A stretch of DNA of 64,000 nt from Variovorax paradoxus (lineage in GTDB: Bacteria > Pseudomonadota > Gammaproteobacteria > Burkholderiales > Burkholderiaceae_C), in contig NZ_JXQQ01000135.1 in assembly GCF_000834655.1 (NCBI RefSeq), positions 1 through 64,000 on the forward strand. The letters run 5' to 3'. The notes below the pieces were generated by a model. The model was not told the origin of the DNA, searched no databases, and saw nothing but the letters and a program-made list of their open reading frames with translations. This document shows positions 51,593 to 61,625 of the stretch, one piece after another (within the stretch, counting starts at the first letter, position 1; every line of letters starts with the position of its first letter). Both the position numbers and the translations under genes were made by a program.

Positions 51593-51745
51593 CGCAGATC
51601 GCCGCTCGGCGGACGCCTTGCGGCGATGCGCCGGACCGTCCCCCCCCAGGCCGCACTGCGAAATATGTAGCTTGCGCTTCTGGCGCGGAACGCCTACCTT
51701 GGCCGCCGGCACAAAACCTTCGATTGCGAGGCTTCCGGCAGGTCA

Positions 51746-54700
51746 ATGAACTCACCAGATACCACGAAATTCCGCATTGGCCTGAACACGCGCCTGAGCC
51801 TCGGCGTTGCTGCAGTGGTCCTCGCAGCCACGTTCGCCGTCGCCACCGTCGCGCTGCAATTCGTCAAGACCAGCATGCGGGAGTCGATCGCCAGGGATGA
51901 GTTCGCGCGCGTCTCGGCCCTGGCGGACGCGGTAGACCAGAAGTTCGTGAGCCGGCGCACGCTGCTGAAGACTTTCGGCGACAGCGTGGAGTCGCTGAAA
52001 CTGCCGAACGCCGCGCCGCTGCAGGCCTTCCTGGAGCAGCACAAGTCGCTGCGCGAGGCCTTCGACAACGTGGCCTTCCTCGACATCGAGGGCAACCTGG
52101 TGGCCAACCTCAACAGCGCCAGCCAGATCGGCCGGGTCAACGTCAAGGATCGCCCGTACTTCCGGGACACGGTCGCCGCCAAGGCCGGCGTGACCTCGCA
52201 GCCCTTTCGCAACCGGCTGAACGGCCTGGCGCAGGTGGCGATCACCGAGCCGGTGCTCGACAGCGCGGGTCGGGTGCAGTTCGTGATCTCGGGCTCCATC
52301 AACCTGAAGGAGCGCAACATCCTGGGCGAGCTTGCGAGCGTCAGGTTCGGCGACACGGGCTACGTGTTCATCACCACGACGGACGGCATCGTGGTCGATC
52401 ATCCGCGCGAAGAGCGCGTTCTCGATGCGGCAAGCCCGGACACGGCGCGCAACCCCGAGATCGAGCGCGCGATCGCGGGCTTCGAGGGCGCGACCGAAGG
52501 CGTCAACCGCGAGGGCGTGCACGGCCTGTATGCCTTCCGGCGCCTGCGGCAGGCGGACTGGATCATGGGCGCCATGTATCCGCGCGACGAGGCGTTCGCG
52601 CAGGTCGACGCCATCGAGCGCGCAGCCTGGGCGGGCGCCCTGGTGCTTGCGCTCCTGGCGGGCGCGATCGCGCTGGCTGTCGTGCGGCATCAGCTCAAGC
52701 CCGTCACTGCCCTGCACCGGCACATGCTGAACGCGCAGGCTGCGCCGGCCGAGGTGACGGCGCTGCGCAGGTACAGCAACGACGAGATCGGCGACCTGTC
52801 GCGCACCTTCGACCGGTTGATGCGACAGCGGCAGGCGAGCGAGAAATTCCTGCGCGACATCACCGACAACCTGCCGGCCATGGTGTCGCATGCCGATGCG
52901 CAAGGCCGCTACACCTTCGTGAACGCGCGCCTGTGCGAGAAGCTGGGCCGAAGCGCCGAACAGCTCATCGGGCAACCGGTGCAAAGCATGAGCAGCCCGG
53001 GCGACGACGCGGCCCTGAAGGCGGGCCTTCTGCGCGTGGCCGCGGGCGAGTCGGTCACCCTCGAGCGAAGCGACTCGCAGGGGACCGGTGGCGACAGCGG
53101 TGAAAACGGCGAGGTGCGCTTCTTCCAGACCGACCTGATCCCCGACCTCGACCAGGCCGGCCAGTACCGCGGGTACTACGCGATGACCTTCGACGTGACC
53201 GAGCGCAAGCGCATCGAGGTCAGCCTGGCGCACAGCGAGGCGCAGGTGCGCATCATCGCGGACAACATTCCTGCGCTGGTGTCGCATGTCGATGCGTCGC
53301 TGCACTACACCTTCGTGAACGCCCACATCAAAGCGCTGCACCAGAAGGATTCGATGGTCGGCCAGTCGATGCCCGAGGCGCGCGGTCCGACGGACTTCGC
53401 CATCGTCGAGCCCTACATCCGGCGCGCCCTAGCCGGCGAGACGGTGGTCATCGAGAAGAGCGGCGATCCGGCGCGCGGCATCGGCGATCGCACCTACAAG
53501 GCGCACTACATTCCCGACCAGGACGCGAGCGGCGCGGTGCAGGGCGTGTTCGCGATGACCTTCGACATCACCGACGAAGTGAACGTGCGCAAGGCCCTGA
53601 CCGAGCAGCAGAAGCGGCTGCGCGACGTGACCGACAGCATTCCCGCCCTGGTGGGCTATTTCGACACCGAGCAAAACTGCCTCTATGCCAACAGCCGCGC
53701 GCGGCAGATGGCCAACCATGGCGACCTTTCGCTGGATGGCGTCACGCTGCGCTCGGCCCTGGGCGAATCGATGTACAGGCAGCACGAGCCGTACATCCCC
53801 GTGGTGCTGGCGGGCAAGCAGGTGCGCTTTCCGCTTCACGCGCCGCTGCATGGCAGGCAGGGCTACTTCCAGGCGCACCTCATACCGGACAGGGACCTCT
53901 CGGGCCGGGTGCTGGGGTTCTACCTCATGACCTTCAACATCACGGCGCTGAAGCAGGCGGAGTTGCAGCGCGCGGAGAGCGAAGACCGCTTGCGCACCAT
54001 CACCGACAACCTGCCCGCGCTCATCACCTACATCGACCGCGAGGAAAAAGTGACGTTCGCCAACGGCACCTACCGCGAGTGGCTGGACGTCGAGCCGGCG
54101 GACCTGCTCGGCCGCCACATCAGCGACGTGGCGGGTGTCGAGCTGTATGCCATGCGCAAGGGCATGATCGCGCGGGCGCTGGGCGGCGAGCGGGTCGAGT
54201 TCGAAGCCGAGACCAAGACGAAGGACCAGGTGCGCGTGACCCGCATCAGCTACGTGCCCGACAAGGCGGCGGACGGAACGACCCGCGGCATCTTCTCGCT
54301 GAGCCTCGACATCACCGCGCTGAAGGCCGTGGAAAGCCAACTGATCGAACTGGCCCGGCTCGACACGCTCACGGGACTGCCGAACCGGCTCGCCCTGAAC
54401 GAGTTGTTGCCCGCGGCGATCCTGCGTGCGCGGCGCACCGGAAGCGCCATGGCCCTGATGTTTCTGGACATCGACTCGTTCAAGGCCATCAACGACACCC
54501 TGGGCCATGCGAGCGGCGACAGCGTGCTGACCGAATACGCCGGCCGGCTGCGGGCCAGCGTGCGAAGCACCGACATCGTGGCGCGGCTCGCCGGGGACGA
54601 GTTCGTCGTCGTGCTGGAGAACCTGAATGCGCGGGAGGCGGCCGCCGCAGTGGCGCAGAAGATCCTCGAGCGGATCCGCGCGCCCGCATTCAGCTTCGAC

Positions 54701-54853
54701 GACCGGTCCCTCCAGGTCACGACGAGCATCGGCGTGGTCTTTCGCGAAGGAGGCAATCCCCCGGCCAGCGCCGAGGAATTGCTGGCACGCGCGGACAGCG
54801 CGCTCTACGCTGCAAAGTCGGCGGGAAGGAACAGGTTCGAGTTTTCCGTTTGA
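51746..54853 (+). CDS. Multi-PAS diguanylate cyclase with periplasmic sensor
   Basis: A 1035-residue inner-membrane enzyme making c-di-GMP. Two helices (residues about 18–40 and 290–312) enclose a periplasmic dCache-like sensor (FLDIEGNLVANLNSASQIG, FGDTGYVFITTTDGIVVDHP). A HAMP-like linker precedes four PAS domains, each opening with an IxDNIPAL- or ITDNLPAL-type motif (about 370, 500, 628 and 755). The C-terminal GGDEF domain has AGDEF at 949–953 in place of GGDEF, a form found in active cyclases, and an inhibitory I-site RSTD at 940–943. It is followed by an MshEN-type ATPase gene and an EAL gene. Confidence 0.92.
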   Translation: MNSPDTTKFRIGLNTRLSLGVAAVVLAATFAVATVALQFVKTSMRESIARDEFARVSALADAVDQKFVSRRTLLKTFGDSVESLKLPNAAPLQAFLEQHKSLREAFDNVAFLDIEGNLVANLNSASQIGRVNVKDRPYFRDTVAAKAGVTSQPFRNRLNGLAQVAITEPVLDSAGRVQFVISGSINLKERNILGELASVRFGDTGYVFITTTDGIVVDHPREERVLDAASPDTARNPEIERAIAGFEGATEGVNREGVHGLYAFRRLRQADWIMGAMYPRDEAFAQVDAIERAAWAGALVLALLAGAIALAVVRHQLKPVTALHRHMLNAQAAPAEVTALRRYSNDEIGDLSRTFDRLMRQRQASEKFLRDITDNLPAMVSHADAQGRYTFVNARLCEKLGRSAEQLIGQPVQSMSSPGDDAALKAGLLRVAAGESVTLERSDSQGTGGDSGENGEVRFFQTDLIPDLDQAGQYRGYYAMTFDVTERKRIEVSLAHSEAQVRIIADNIPALVSHVDASLHYTFVNAHIKALHQKDSMVGQSMPEARGPTDFAIVEPYIRRALAGETVVIEKSGDPARGIGDRTYKAHYIPDQDASGAVQGVFAMTFDITDEVNVRKALTEQQKRLRDVTDSIPALVGYFDTEQNCLYANSRARQMANHGDLSLDGVTLRSALGESMYRQHEPYIPVVLAGKQVRFPLHAPLHGRQGYFQAHLIPDRDLSGRVLGFYLMTFNITALKQAELQRAESEDRLRTITDNLPALITYIDREEKVTFANGTYREWLDVEPADLLGRHISDVAGVELYAMRKGMIARALGGERVEFEAETKTKDQVRVTRISYVPDKAADGTTRGIFSLSLDITALKAVESQLIELARLDTLTGLPNRLALNELLPAAILRARRTGSAMALMFLDIDSFKAINDTLGHASGDSVLTEYAGRLRASVRSTDIVARLAGDEFVVVLENLNAREAAAAVAQKILERIRAPAFSFDDRSLQVTTSIGVVFREGGNPPASAEELLARADSALYAAKSAGRNRFEFSV

Positions 54854-54944
54854 TTCATCGTCCCTAACCCGCGGCTGCGGCCGCAGCCTGTTCCACGCCG
54901 TGGCGCGCGGGAACAGATTCGCCAGAACAAGAGGCCCCCATCCC

Positions 54945-56831
54945 ATGTCATCCAACGAAGTCACCACACCCGAGCAACTGCTGGCCGAACTCGATACCCA
55001 GAGCCGCATGCCGATCGCACGGATCGGCCAGGCGCTGATATCGCTGGGCATGATCACCGACGCGCAGTTGAGCGCGGGGCTGGCCCAGCAGCAGCTCACG
55101 CCCCAGGTGCCGCTGGGTGAAACGCTGGTGCGCATGGGCATGGTCAACCGTGCCCAGCTGCAGACCGCGCTGGTGCACAAGATGGGCTATCCGCTGGTGA
55201 ACCTGCATCTGTTCGCGCCGCAAGCCGAGGCCCTGCGCAAGGTCGGCCACGGCGCGGCACAGCGGCTGCAGGTGATGCCGCTGATGCTTCACGAAGGGCG
55301 CCTGGTCCTCGCGCTGGACGACCCGGCCAACCGGCGCTCGGCCATCGACGAGGTGGAGTTCATCGCCCAGGTGAAGGTCATTCCGGTGCTGGGCAAATGC
55401 CTCGACCTGGACGGCGTGCTGCACAAGGCCTACGAACGGGTCGGAGAGCCCGCGAGCGTGCGCTCGGCGAGCCTCGACCCGATGCGGCCGCTGGACTTCG
55501 ACATGGCCGGCACCAGCGAGCTGCTCGAAACCCTGGAGAAAGAGGGCCCCTCGGTCGCCAGCGCCGAGGCGCCGATCGAGCAATCGGACAACTCGCTGGT
55601 GCGCATGATCAACAGCATGATCCTGGAAGCGCACCGCGAGGGCGCATCGGACATCCACATCGAAAGCTCCCCCGGCAACGAGAAGACCCGCATCCGGTTT
55701 CGCCGCGATGGCCGGCTCTATACCTACCTGGAGCTTCCGTCCAACTACCGCAACGCGATCGTCGCGCGCATCAAGATCATGTGCGACCTGGACATCAGCG
55801 AGAAGCGCAAGCCGCAGGACGGCAAGATCAACTTCGGCAAATATTCGCCGCAGCACCGCATCGAGTTGCGCGTTGCCACCATTCCCACCAACAACGGCCT
55901 CGAAGACGTGGTCATGCGCATCCTTGCGTCGGCCAAGCCCATCCCGATGAGCGAACTGGGCCTGTCGCCGCGCAATCTCGCGCAGCTCACGCAGGCCGTC
56001 GAGCGGCCCTACGGCATGGTGCTTTGCGTCGGGCCGACGGGCTCGGGCAAGACCACCACGCTGCACTCGGCGCTGATGCACATCAACACGCCCGAGCGAA
56101 AGATCTGGACCGCGGAAGATCCCATCGAGATCACGCAGGCGGGCCTGCGCCAGGTGCAGGTCAATCCCCGCATCGACTGGACCTTCGCCAAGGCGCTGCG
56201 GGCCTTCGTGCGCGCCGATCCGGACGTGATCATGGTGGGCGAGATCCGCGACGAGGAAACCGCCAGGACCGCCATCGAGGCCTCGTTGACCGGGCACCTC
56301 GTGCTCTCGACGCTGCACACCAACAGCGCCCCCGAAACCGTGACCCGCCTGCTGGACATGGGCATGGACCCCTTCAATTTCGCGGACTCGCTGCTGGCGG
56401 TGCTCGCGCAGCGGCTGGTGCGCCGGCTCTGCACCCAGTGCACCACCAGCACCCCCGCGAGCCCGGAAAGGGTCGAGGAGCTTCTCGCCGACTACATGCA
56501 TGCGTTCGGCGAACAAGACGCCCCCGCCGAGCGCCAGGCCGTCTACAGCGACTGGATCGCGCGCTACGGGCGCGACGGACACCTGCACACCTTCGCCAGC
56601 ATCGGGTGCCCGCATTGCGGCGACACCGGCTTCAAGGGCCGCGTCGGCATCCATGAGCTGATGGTGGTGTCCAAGCCGCTTCGCCGCCTGGTGCAGGGCG
56701 GCGCGCGTGCCGAGGAGCTGCAGGCGACGGCGCTGCGCGAAGGCATGCGCACGCTGCGTCAGGACGGTATCGAGAAGGTGCTGGCCGGGCAGACGACCAT
56801 CGAGGAAGTCCGCGCAACCAGCAACGTGTGA
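54945..56831 (+). CDS. GspE/PilB-type secretion ATPase with MshEN-like N-domain
   Basis: A 628-residue hexameric ATPase of the type II secretion/type IV pilus family. The N-terminus has two MshEN-like motifs (RIGQALISLGMITDAQL and PLGETLVRMGMVNRAQL), which bind c-di-GMP in MshE. The catalytic part has Walker A GPTGSGKT at 363–370, Asp and His boxes (HTNSAPETVTR), Walker B VGEIRDEETA and a zinc-binding pair, Cys496/Cys499 and Cys555/Cys558. No pilin, prepilin peptidase or secretin gene is nearby. It lies between a diguanylate cyclase and an EAL gene, suggesting local c-di-GMP control. Confidence 0.92.
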   Translation: MSSNEVTTPEQLLAELDTQSRMPIARIGQALISLGMITDAQLSAGLAQQQLTPQVPLGETLVRMGMVNRAQLQTALVHKMGYPLVNLHLFAPQAEALRKVGHGAAQRLQVMPLMLHEGRLVLALDDPANRRSAIDEVEFIAQVKVIPVLGKCLDLDGVLHKAYERVGEPASVRSASLDPMRPLDFDMAGTSELLETLEKEGPSVASAEAPIEQSDNSLVRMINSMILEAHREGASDIHIESSPGNEKTRIRFRRDGRLYTYLELPSNYRNAIVARIKIMCDLDISEKRKPQDGKINFGKYSPQHRIELRVATIPTNNGLEDVVMRILASAKPIPMSELGLSPRNLAQLTQAVERPYGMVLCVGPTGSGKTTTLHSALMHINTPERKIWTAEDPIEITQAGLRQVQVNPRIDWTFAKALRAFVRADPDVIMVGEIRDEETARTAIEASLTGHLVLSTLHTNSAPETVTRLLDMGMDPFNFADSLLAVLAQRLVRRLCTQCTTSTPASPERVEELLADYMHAFGEQDAPAERQAVYSDWIARYGRDGHLHTFASIGCPHCGDTGFKGRVGIHELMVVSKPLRRLVQGGARAEELQATALREGMRTLRQDGIEKVLAGQTTIEEVRATSNV

Positions 56832-56850
56832 GCCTGGGCCGCCCGAGGCG

Positions 56851-57600
56851 TCAGGCGGTGCCCCACGCCACCGCCGGCAACGCGGCCACGGCGGGCTTGG
56901 CGAAGAGGTAGCCCTGGAACAGGTCGACCCCCAGCGACCGAAGCGCGCCGACTTCCTCGGGGACCTCGACGCCTTCGGCGACCAACCTGATCTTCAGGTC
57001 GCCGCACGTGGCGACGAAACCCTTCACGATGGCCAGGCGCACCGGGTCGGCGTGGATGTTGCGGACCAGGCTCATGTCGATCTTCACCACATCGGGCTGG
57101 AACGCCGCGAGCAGCTCGAAGCTCGCATAGGCGGCCCCGAAGTCGTCGATGGCCGAGGTGAAGCCATGGTGCCTGTAGGCCTGGAAGACCGCGGCCAGGC
57201 CGGGCATGTCGTCCACGCGCTCGCCCTCGGTCACTTCGAACATCAGGCGGTCGACCGGGAAATTGCAACGCTCCGCTGCGGCCATGGCGGTGCGAAAGCA
57301 CTGGGGCTGCCCGGCAACGTCGTTGGGCAACACGTTGAGGCTGAGCCTGGACACCATGCCCAGCGCCGCAGCCATTTCGATCGCCTTCACCCGGCAGGCC
57401 TCGTGAAACGCAAAGCGGTCCGATGCGGCCACGCCGGCGAGCACCTCGGCAGCGCCTTGCCCCGAGAGGCCGCGCACCAGCGCCTCATGCGCAAAAACCT
57501 CGCGGCGCCCGGCATCCACGATCGGCTGGAACGCCATGGTGAACGACGAACCGAAGCCGGGAAAGCAGGCGTCGGCCATGGTCTCGGTTGTCACGAACAT
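56851..57600 (-). CDS. Stand-alone EAL-domain c-di-GMP phosphodiesterase
   Basis: A 249-residue EAL protein without other domains. All metal and catalytic positions are visible: Glu39 in EALVR, Asn89 in SLNVLP, Glu122 in FEVTE, Asp152 and Asp153 in IDDFG, Lys173 in KIDMS, Glu209 and Glu212 in AEGVE and Gln229 in QGYLF. It should hydrolyse c-di-GMP to pGpG. It is convergent with the ATPase gene, 19 bases apart. With the cyclase and the ATPase it makes a synthesis–effector–degradation set. Confidence 0.92.
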   Translation of the reverse strand: MFVTTETMADACFPGFGSSFTMAFQPIVDAGRREVFAHEALVRGLSGQGAAEVLAGVAASDRFAFHEACRVKAIEMAAALGMVSRLSLNVLPNDVAGQPQCFRTAMAAAERCNFPVDRLMFEVTEGERVDDMPGLAAVFQAYRHHGFTSAIDDFGAAYASFELLAAFQPDVVKIDMSLVRNIHADPVRLAIVKGFVATCGDLKIRLVAEGVEVPEEVGALRSLGVDLFQGYLFAKPAVAALPAVAWGTA

Positions 57601-57935
57601 TGACCTCTCGTATTGGAGGGACGGGTTTTCGGGCGAAAGGGACGCGCGACAGATGCGAGCGCGTCGGGGCAGGGGGCAAATCTACACCGTGCCTTGCGCT
57701 TTACCTAGACACCGGGGCGCGTGCGGCAAAAAACAAGCTCCGCAACGGCTGCAGGCGGATGGTGAAGCGCAAACCCGTGCCCGGCGCATTCGGCCGTGGT
57801 CATCCCGTGTTCCTCGATCTGTACGACGTCGCACAGACCGGCGGGCACCGTGCGCGCACATTCGATCCAGGAGGACGCCTGCCTCCGCAAGCGCCCGCAT
57901 GCCTCATTGCCTCATCGCTTCATCGGAACCCCCAC
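57601..57935. other. Leader of the phosphoketolase gene, no gene seen
   Basis: A 335-base interval. A reading frame in phase with the phosphoketolase extends upstream to about 57588 but has no homology, and only the ATG at 57936 gives the family N-terminus. The interval should hold divergent promoters for the EAL and phosphoketolase genes. No clear −35/−10 pair was identified. Confidence 0.45.
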
Positions 57936-60308
57936 ATGACACCCACCGCCCACTCGCCCCCCGAAAGCTTCGTCCTGCTGGATGCCTGGTGGCGTGCCGC
58001 CAACTACCTGTCTGCGGGGCAGATCTACCTCATGGGCAACCCGCTGCTGCGCGAGCCGCTCGTGCTCGCGCACATCAAGCCGCGCCTGCTGGGCCATTGG
58101 GGCACCACGCCGGGCCTGAACTTCATCTATGCGCACATGAACCGCGCGATCAACGCGCGCGACCTCGACGCGATCTTCGTCGCCGGCCCGGGCCACGGCG
58201 GGCCGGGCGTGGTGGCCAGCACCTACCTGGAGGGCACCTACACCGAGGTCTATCCGCACATCTCGCGCGACACGCTGGGCCTGGAGCGGCTGTTCACGCA
58301 GTTCTCGTTCCCGGGCGGCATCCCGAGCCATGTGTCGCCCGAAACGCCGGGCTCGATCCACGAGGGCGGCGAGCTGGGTTACTCGCTGCTGCATGCGTTC
58401 GGCGCGGTGTTCGACAACCCGGACCTCCTGGCCTGCTGCGTCATCGGCGACGGCGAGGCGGAGACCGGCGCGCTCGCGGCGAGCTGGCACTCGAACAAGT
58501 TCCTGAACCCGGCGCGCGACGGCGCCGTGCTGCCCATCCTGCACCTGAACGGCTACAAGATCGCCGGCCCGACCGTGCTGGCGCGCATCGGCGACGAACA
58601 GCTCACGCAGCTCATGCGCGGCTGCGGCTACGAGCCGCACTTCGTCTCGGGCCACGAGCCGGAGGCCATGCACCGCCTCATGGCGACGGCCATGGACGCA
58701 TCGCTCGACGCGATCCGGGCGATCCAGGTGCAGGCCCGCTCCGACGGCTTCGGCACGCGGCACCGCTGGCCCATGATCGTGCTGCGTTCACCCAAGGGCT
58801 GGACCGGCCCGAAGACGGTGGACGGCGTGGCGATCGAGGGCACGCAGCGCGCCCACCAGGTGCCGCTCACGGGCTTTGCCGACAAGCCGGCTCACATCGC
58901 GCTGCTGCAGGAATGGATGCAAAGCTACAGGCCCGAAGAGCTGTTCGATGCCGACGGCGCGTTGCGCGCGGACATCGCCGCGCTCGCACCCCGGGCCGAG
59001 CGCCGCATGAGCGCCAACCCGCACGCCAACGGCGGCCTGCTGCTCAAGAACCTCAAGCTGCCGGACTTCCGCGACTACGCGGTGGCCGTGCCCAGGCCCG
59101 GCGCCGTCGATGCCGAGGCCACGCGCGTCATGGGCGAATTCCTGCGCGACGTGATGCGGCTGAACGAAGGCGACCGCAACTTCCGGCTGATGGGCCCCGA
59201 CGAGACCGCCTCGAACCGCCTGGGCGCCGTCTTCGAGGTGAGCAACCGCACGTCGACCGCCGACATCCTGCCGGGCGACGACCACGTGGCGCCCGACGGC
59301 CGCGTGATGGAAGTGCTCAGCGAGCATCTCTGCCAGGGCTGGCTCGAAGGCTACCTGCTCACCGGCCGGCACGGGTTCTTCTCGTGCTACGAGGCCTTCA
59401 TCCACATCGTCGATTCGATGGTCAACCAGCATGCCAAGTGGCTGAAGGTGACGCGAGGCATCCCCTGGCGGCGGCCCATCGCGTCGCTGAACTACCTGCT
59501 CACCAGCCACGTCTGGCGGCAGGACCACAACGGCTTCAGCCACCAGGACCCGGGCTTCATCGACCACGTGGTCAACAAGAAGGCCGAGGTGGTGCGCGTG
59601 TACCTGCCGCCCGACGCCAACACGCTGCTGTCGGTGGCGGACCATTGCCTGCGCAGCCGCAACTACGTCAACGTGATCGTGGCCGGCAAGCAGCCCGAGG
59701 CGCAGTGGCTCGACATCGCGGCCGCCGAGCGGCACTGCAGCGTGGGCCTGGGCATCTGGGACTGGGCCAGCAACGACGCCGGCGTCTCGCCCGACGTGGT
59801 GATGGCCTGCGCCGGCGACGTGCCGACGCTGGAGACGATGGCGGCGGTGGAACTGCTGCGCACGCTGCTGCCGGACCTGAAGGTGCGCGTGGTGAACGTG
59901 GTCGACCTGATGGCGCTGGAATCGCCTTCGGGCCATCCCCACGGACTGCCGGACGCGGTCTTCGATTCGATCTTCAGCACCGAGGCGCCCGTCATCTTCG
60001 CGTTCCACGGGTATCCGGCGTTGATCCACCGGCTCACCTACAAGCGGCGCAACCATGCCAACTTCCATGTCCACGGCTACCTGGAAGAAGGCACCACCAC
60101 CACGCCCTTCGACATGACGGTGCTCAACCGGCTCGACCGCTTTCACCTGGCGGCCGATGCCATCGACCGCGTGCCGCGCCTGCGCGACACCGCGGGCCAT
60201 GTGCAGCAGCACCTGCGCGACCGGTTGCTGGACCACCGGGCCTACATCACCCGGCACGGGGAAGACATGCCCGAGATCCGCAACTGGCGATGGGCCGGCC
60301 CGGCCTGA
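57936..60308 (+). CDS. xfp: Xylulose-5-phosphate/fructose-6-phosphate phosphoketolase
   Basis: A 790-residue thiamine-diphosphate enzyme that splits xylulose 5-phosphate or fructose 6-phosphate with phosphate to acetyl phosphate and an aldose phosphate. VAGPGHGGPG, PGSIHEGGELGYSLLHAFG and the TPP motif GDGEAETG-ALAASWHSNK are all present, with full family length. ATG 57936 gives MTPTAHSPPE. No acetate kinase or phosphotransacetylase gene is adjacent. The DUF1275 gene is convergent with it. Confidence 0.93.
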   Translation: MTPTAHSPPESFVLLDAWWRAANYLSAGQIYLMGNPLLREPLVLAHIKPRLLGHWGTTPGLNFIYAHMNRAINARDLDAIFVAGPGHGGPGVVASTYLEGTYTEVYPHISRDTLGLERLFTQFSFPGGIPSHVSPETPGSIHEGGELGYSLLHAFGAVFDNPDLLACCVIGDGEAETGALAASWHSNKFLNPARDGAVLPILHLNGYKIAGPTVLARIGDEQLTQLMRGCGYEPHFVSGHEPEAMHRLMATAMDASLDAIRAIQVQARSDGFGTRHRWPMIVLRSPKGWTGPKTVDGVAIEGTQRAHQVPLTGFADKPAHIALLQEWMQSYRPEELFDADGALRADIAALAPRAERRMSANPHANGGLLLKNLKLPDFRDYAVAVPRPGAVDAEATRVMGEFLRDVMRLNEGDRNFRLMGPDETASNRLGAVFEVSNRTSTADILPGDDHVAPDGRVMEVLSEHLCQGWLEGYLLTGRHGFFSCYEAFIHIVDSMVNQHAKWLKVTRGIPWRRPIASLNYLLTSHVWRQDHNGFSHQDPGFIDHVVNKKAEVVRVYLPPDANTLLSVADHCLRSRNYVNVIVAGKQPEAQWLDIAAAERHCSVGLGIWDWASNDAGVSPDVVMACAGDVPTLETMAAVELLRTLLPDLKVRVVNVVDLMALESPSGHPHGLPDAVFDSIFSTEAPVIFAFHGYPALIHRLTYKRRNHANFHVHGYLEEGTTTTPFDMTVLNRLDRFHLAADAIDRVPRLRDTAGHVQQHLRDRLLDHRAYITRHGEDMPEIRNWRWAGPA

Positions 60309-60321
60309 CGATCCCGTTCGA

Positions 60322-61095
60322 CTATCCGCGCCCCTGGCCCTTCGCAAAGCGCAGCAGGGCCCTGCTGCGCGGCAGGTCGCGCATGAAGGGCGGAATCGAC
60401 AGCGCCAGCAGCAGCGCGGCCAGCGGCACCACGCACACGAAGCCGACGTACTTGAAGCCCAGCGCACCCACGACGCCGCCGAGCACGAACATGCCGATCA
60501 GTCCGGCAGCCCTGTGCATGCGGCCGCGGTCGTGGTGGACCGCGGCCGCGTGCTCGGTCTTTCCGTTCCAGTAGAGCAGCTTGCCGATCTCCATTCCGAG
60601 GTCGGTGATGTTGCCCGTCATGTGCGTGGTCCGGATGCTGCCTCCGGAGGTCTTCGAGGCGACCGCATTCTGCAATCCCATGATGAAGGACAGCAGCAGC
60701 ACGGTGAGCGGCACCGCGAACGGCGTGGCCCAGGTGAGCGTCACGGCGCCCATGAGGCCGAAGGGAAACATCAGCGCGGCTTCGAGCAGGAGCGGCAGCG
60801 CGTACACGCTGTGCATGCGATGCTGCCGGCCCCAGTTCACCAGCACCGCGCACACCGCCGCGCCCGAAAGAAACGCCAGCACGGCCCCCATCGCATTGAG
60901 CAATAGCCGCGTGTTGCCCCGCACGAGGCCGTCGGCCAGTTGCGACGCGAACCCGGTCATGTGCGAGGTGTACATGTGCAACACCAGGAACCCACCCGCG
61001 TTCACCGCGCCGGCATTGAAGGCCAGCAGGAGGCCCAGCGCCCTGTTCGTCGAGGGGGCGCGGTGTCGGCTGGTCAGGAATCGCAGTCTGCGCAT
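60322..61095 (-). CDS. DUF1275 (YoaK-like) membrane protein
   Basis: A 257-residue protein with about six helices. The DUF1275 pattern is clear: LLAFNAGAVNAGGFLVLHMYTSHMTG, then LLLSFIMGLQNAVASK and IRTTHMTGNITDLG. Function unknown; transport has been suggested for the family. ATG 61095 (MRRLRFL) is preceded by AGGAGCC; an earlier ATG at 61137 is possible. It ends 13 bases from the phosphoketolase stop. Confidence 0.85.
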   Translation of the reverse strand: MRRLRFLTSRHRAPSTNRALGLLLAFNAGAVNAGGFLVLHMYTSHMTGFASQLADGLVRGNTRLLLNAMGAVLAFLSGAAVCAVLVNWGRQHRMHSVYALPLLLEAALMFPFGLMGAVTLTWATPFAVPLTVLLLSFIMGLQNAVASKTSGGSIRTTHMTGNITDLGMEIGKLLYWNGKTEHAAAVHHDRGRMHRAAGLIGMFVLGGVVGALGFKYVGFVCVVPLAALLLALSIPPFMRDLPRSRALLRFAKGQGRG

Positions 61096-61155
61096 GGGTG
61101 GGCGGCTCCTTGGGGTGGCGCCCATTCTTGCGCGCACCGGGCTGCGGCCGCAATC

Positions 61156-61377
61156 CTATTGGCGCTGCCTGGCAGCGGACAGTCCCTTGGCCGTGACGCG
61201 CATGACCGTCGCCTGTCCCGAATAAACGGGTCGTCCTCGCTCGTGCCGCACGGGCGGAAGGTCTGCCTCGATCAGCTGCGCGGTGCGGAGCACGTCGCAC
61301 TTTTCTATGTCGCTCGGGTCGTCGATCGTCAAGGGGAGCTGCGCGCAGCAAAGACGACTGAGCAATGTCATCGGCAT
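61156..61377 (-). CDS. Small conserved protein, function unknown
   Basis: A 73-residue protein: LCCAQLPLTIDDPSDIEKC, then VLRTAQLIEADLPPVRHERG and YSGQATVMRVTAKGLSAAR. I recall similar short proteins in Burkholderiales, with no known function. An AGGGA about six bases before the ATG at 61377 supports translation. It lies upstream of the DUF1275 gene on the same strand. Confidence 0.6.
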   Translation of the reverse strand: MPMTLLSRLCCAQLPLTIDDPSDIEKCDVLRTAQLIEADLPPVRHERGRPVYSGQATVMRVTAKGLSAARQRQ

Positions 61378-61625
61378 CTGGATTCCCTTCGATCGTTCGC
61401 GAATCGTCCCTCCCGCCTCACCTCCTGTCGCATCGCCGCACCAGGTCGGGGTGATGGGCTGAACCTGCTCTTCAGGGCTGCCATGGCGTTCTCCAATCGA
61501 GGGAGGCGTGCGGCCCACACTACCTCCACAGCACCGGTTGCACTGTTCGCCAGCGCACACTGGCATGCGGAAAGACCTCGCGCCTGTGTGCGGCACCGCA
61601 CAGACGGCAAGGCATCGGCCCCAAA

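Noticed and set aside
57536..60574. 1012-codon plus-strand frame over the phosphoketolase
   Set aside because: It is a frame-shifted shadow of the phosphoketolase, which has every family motif in its own frame.
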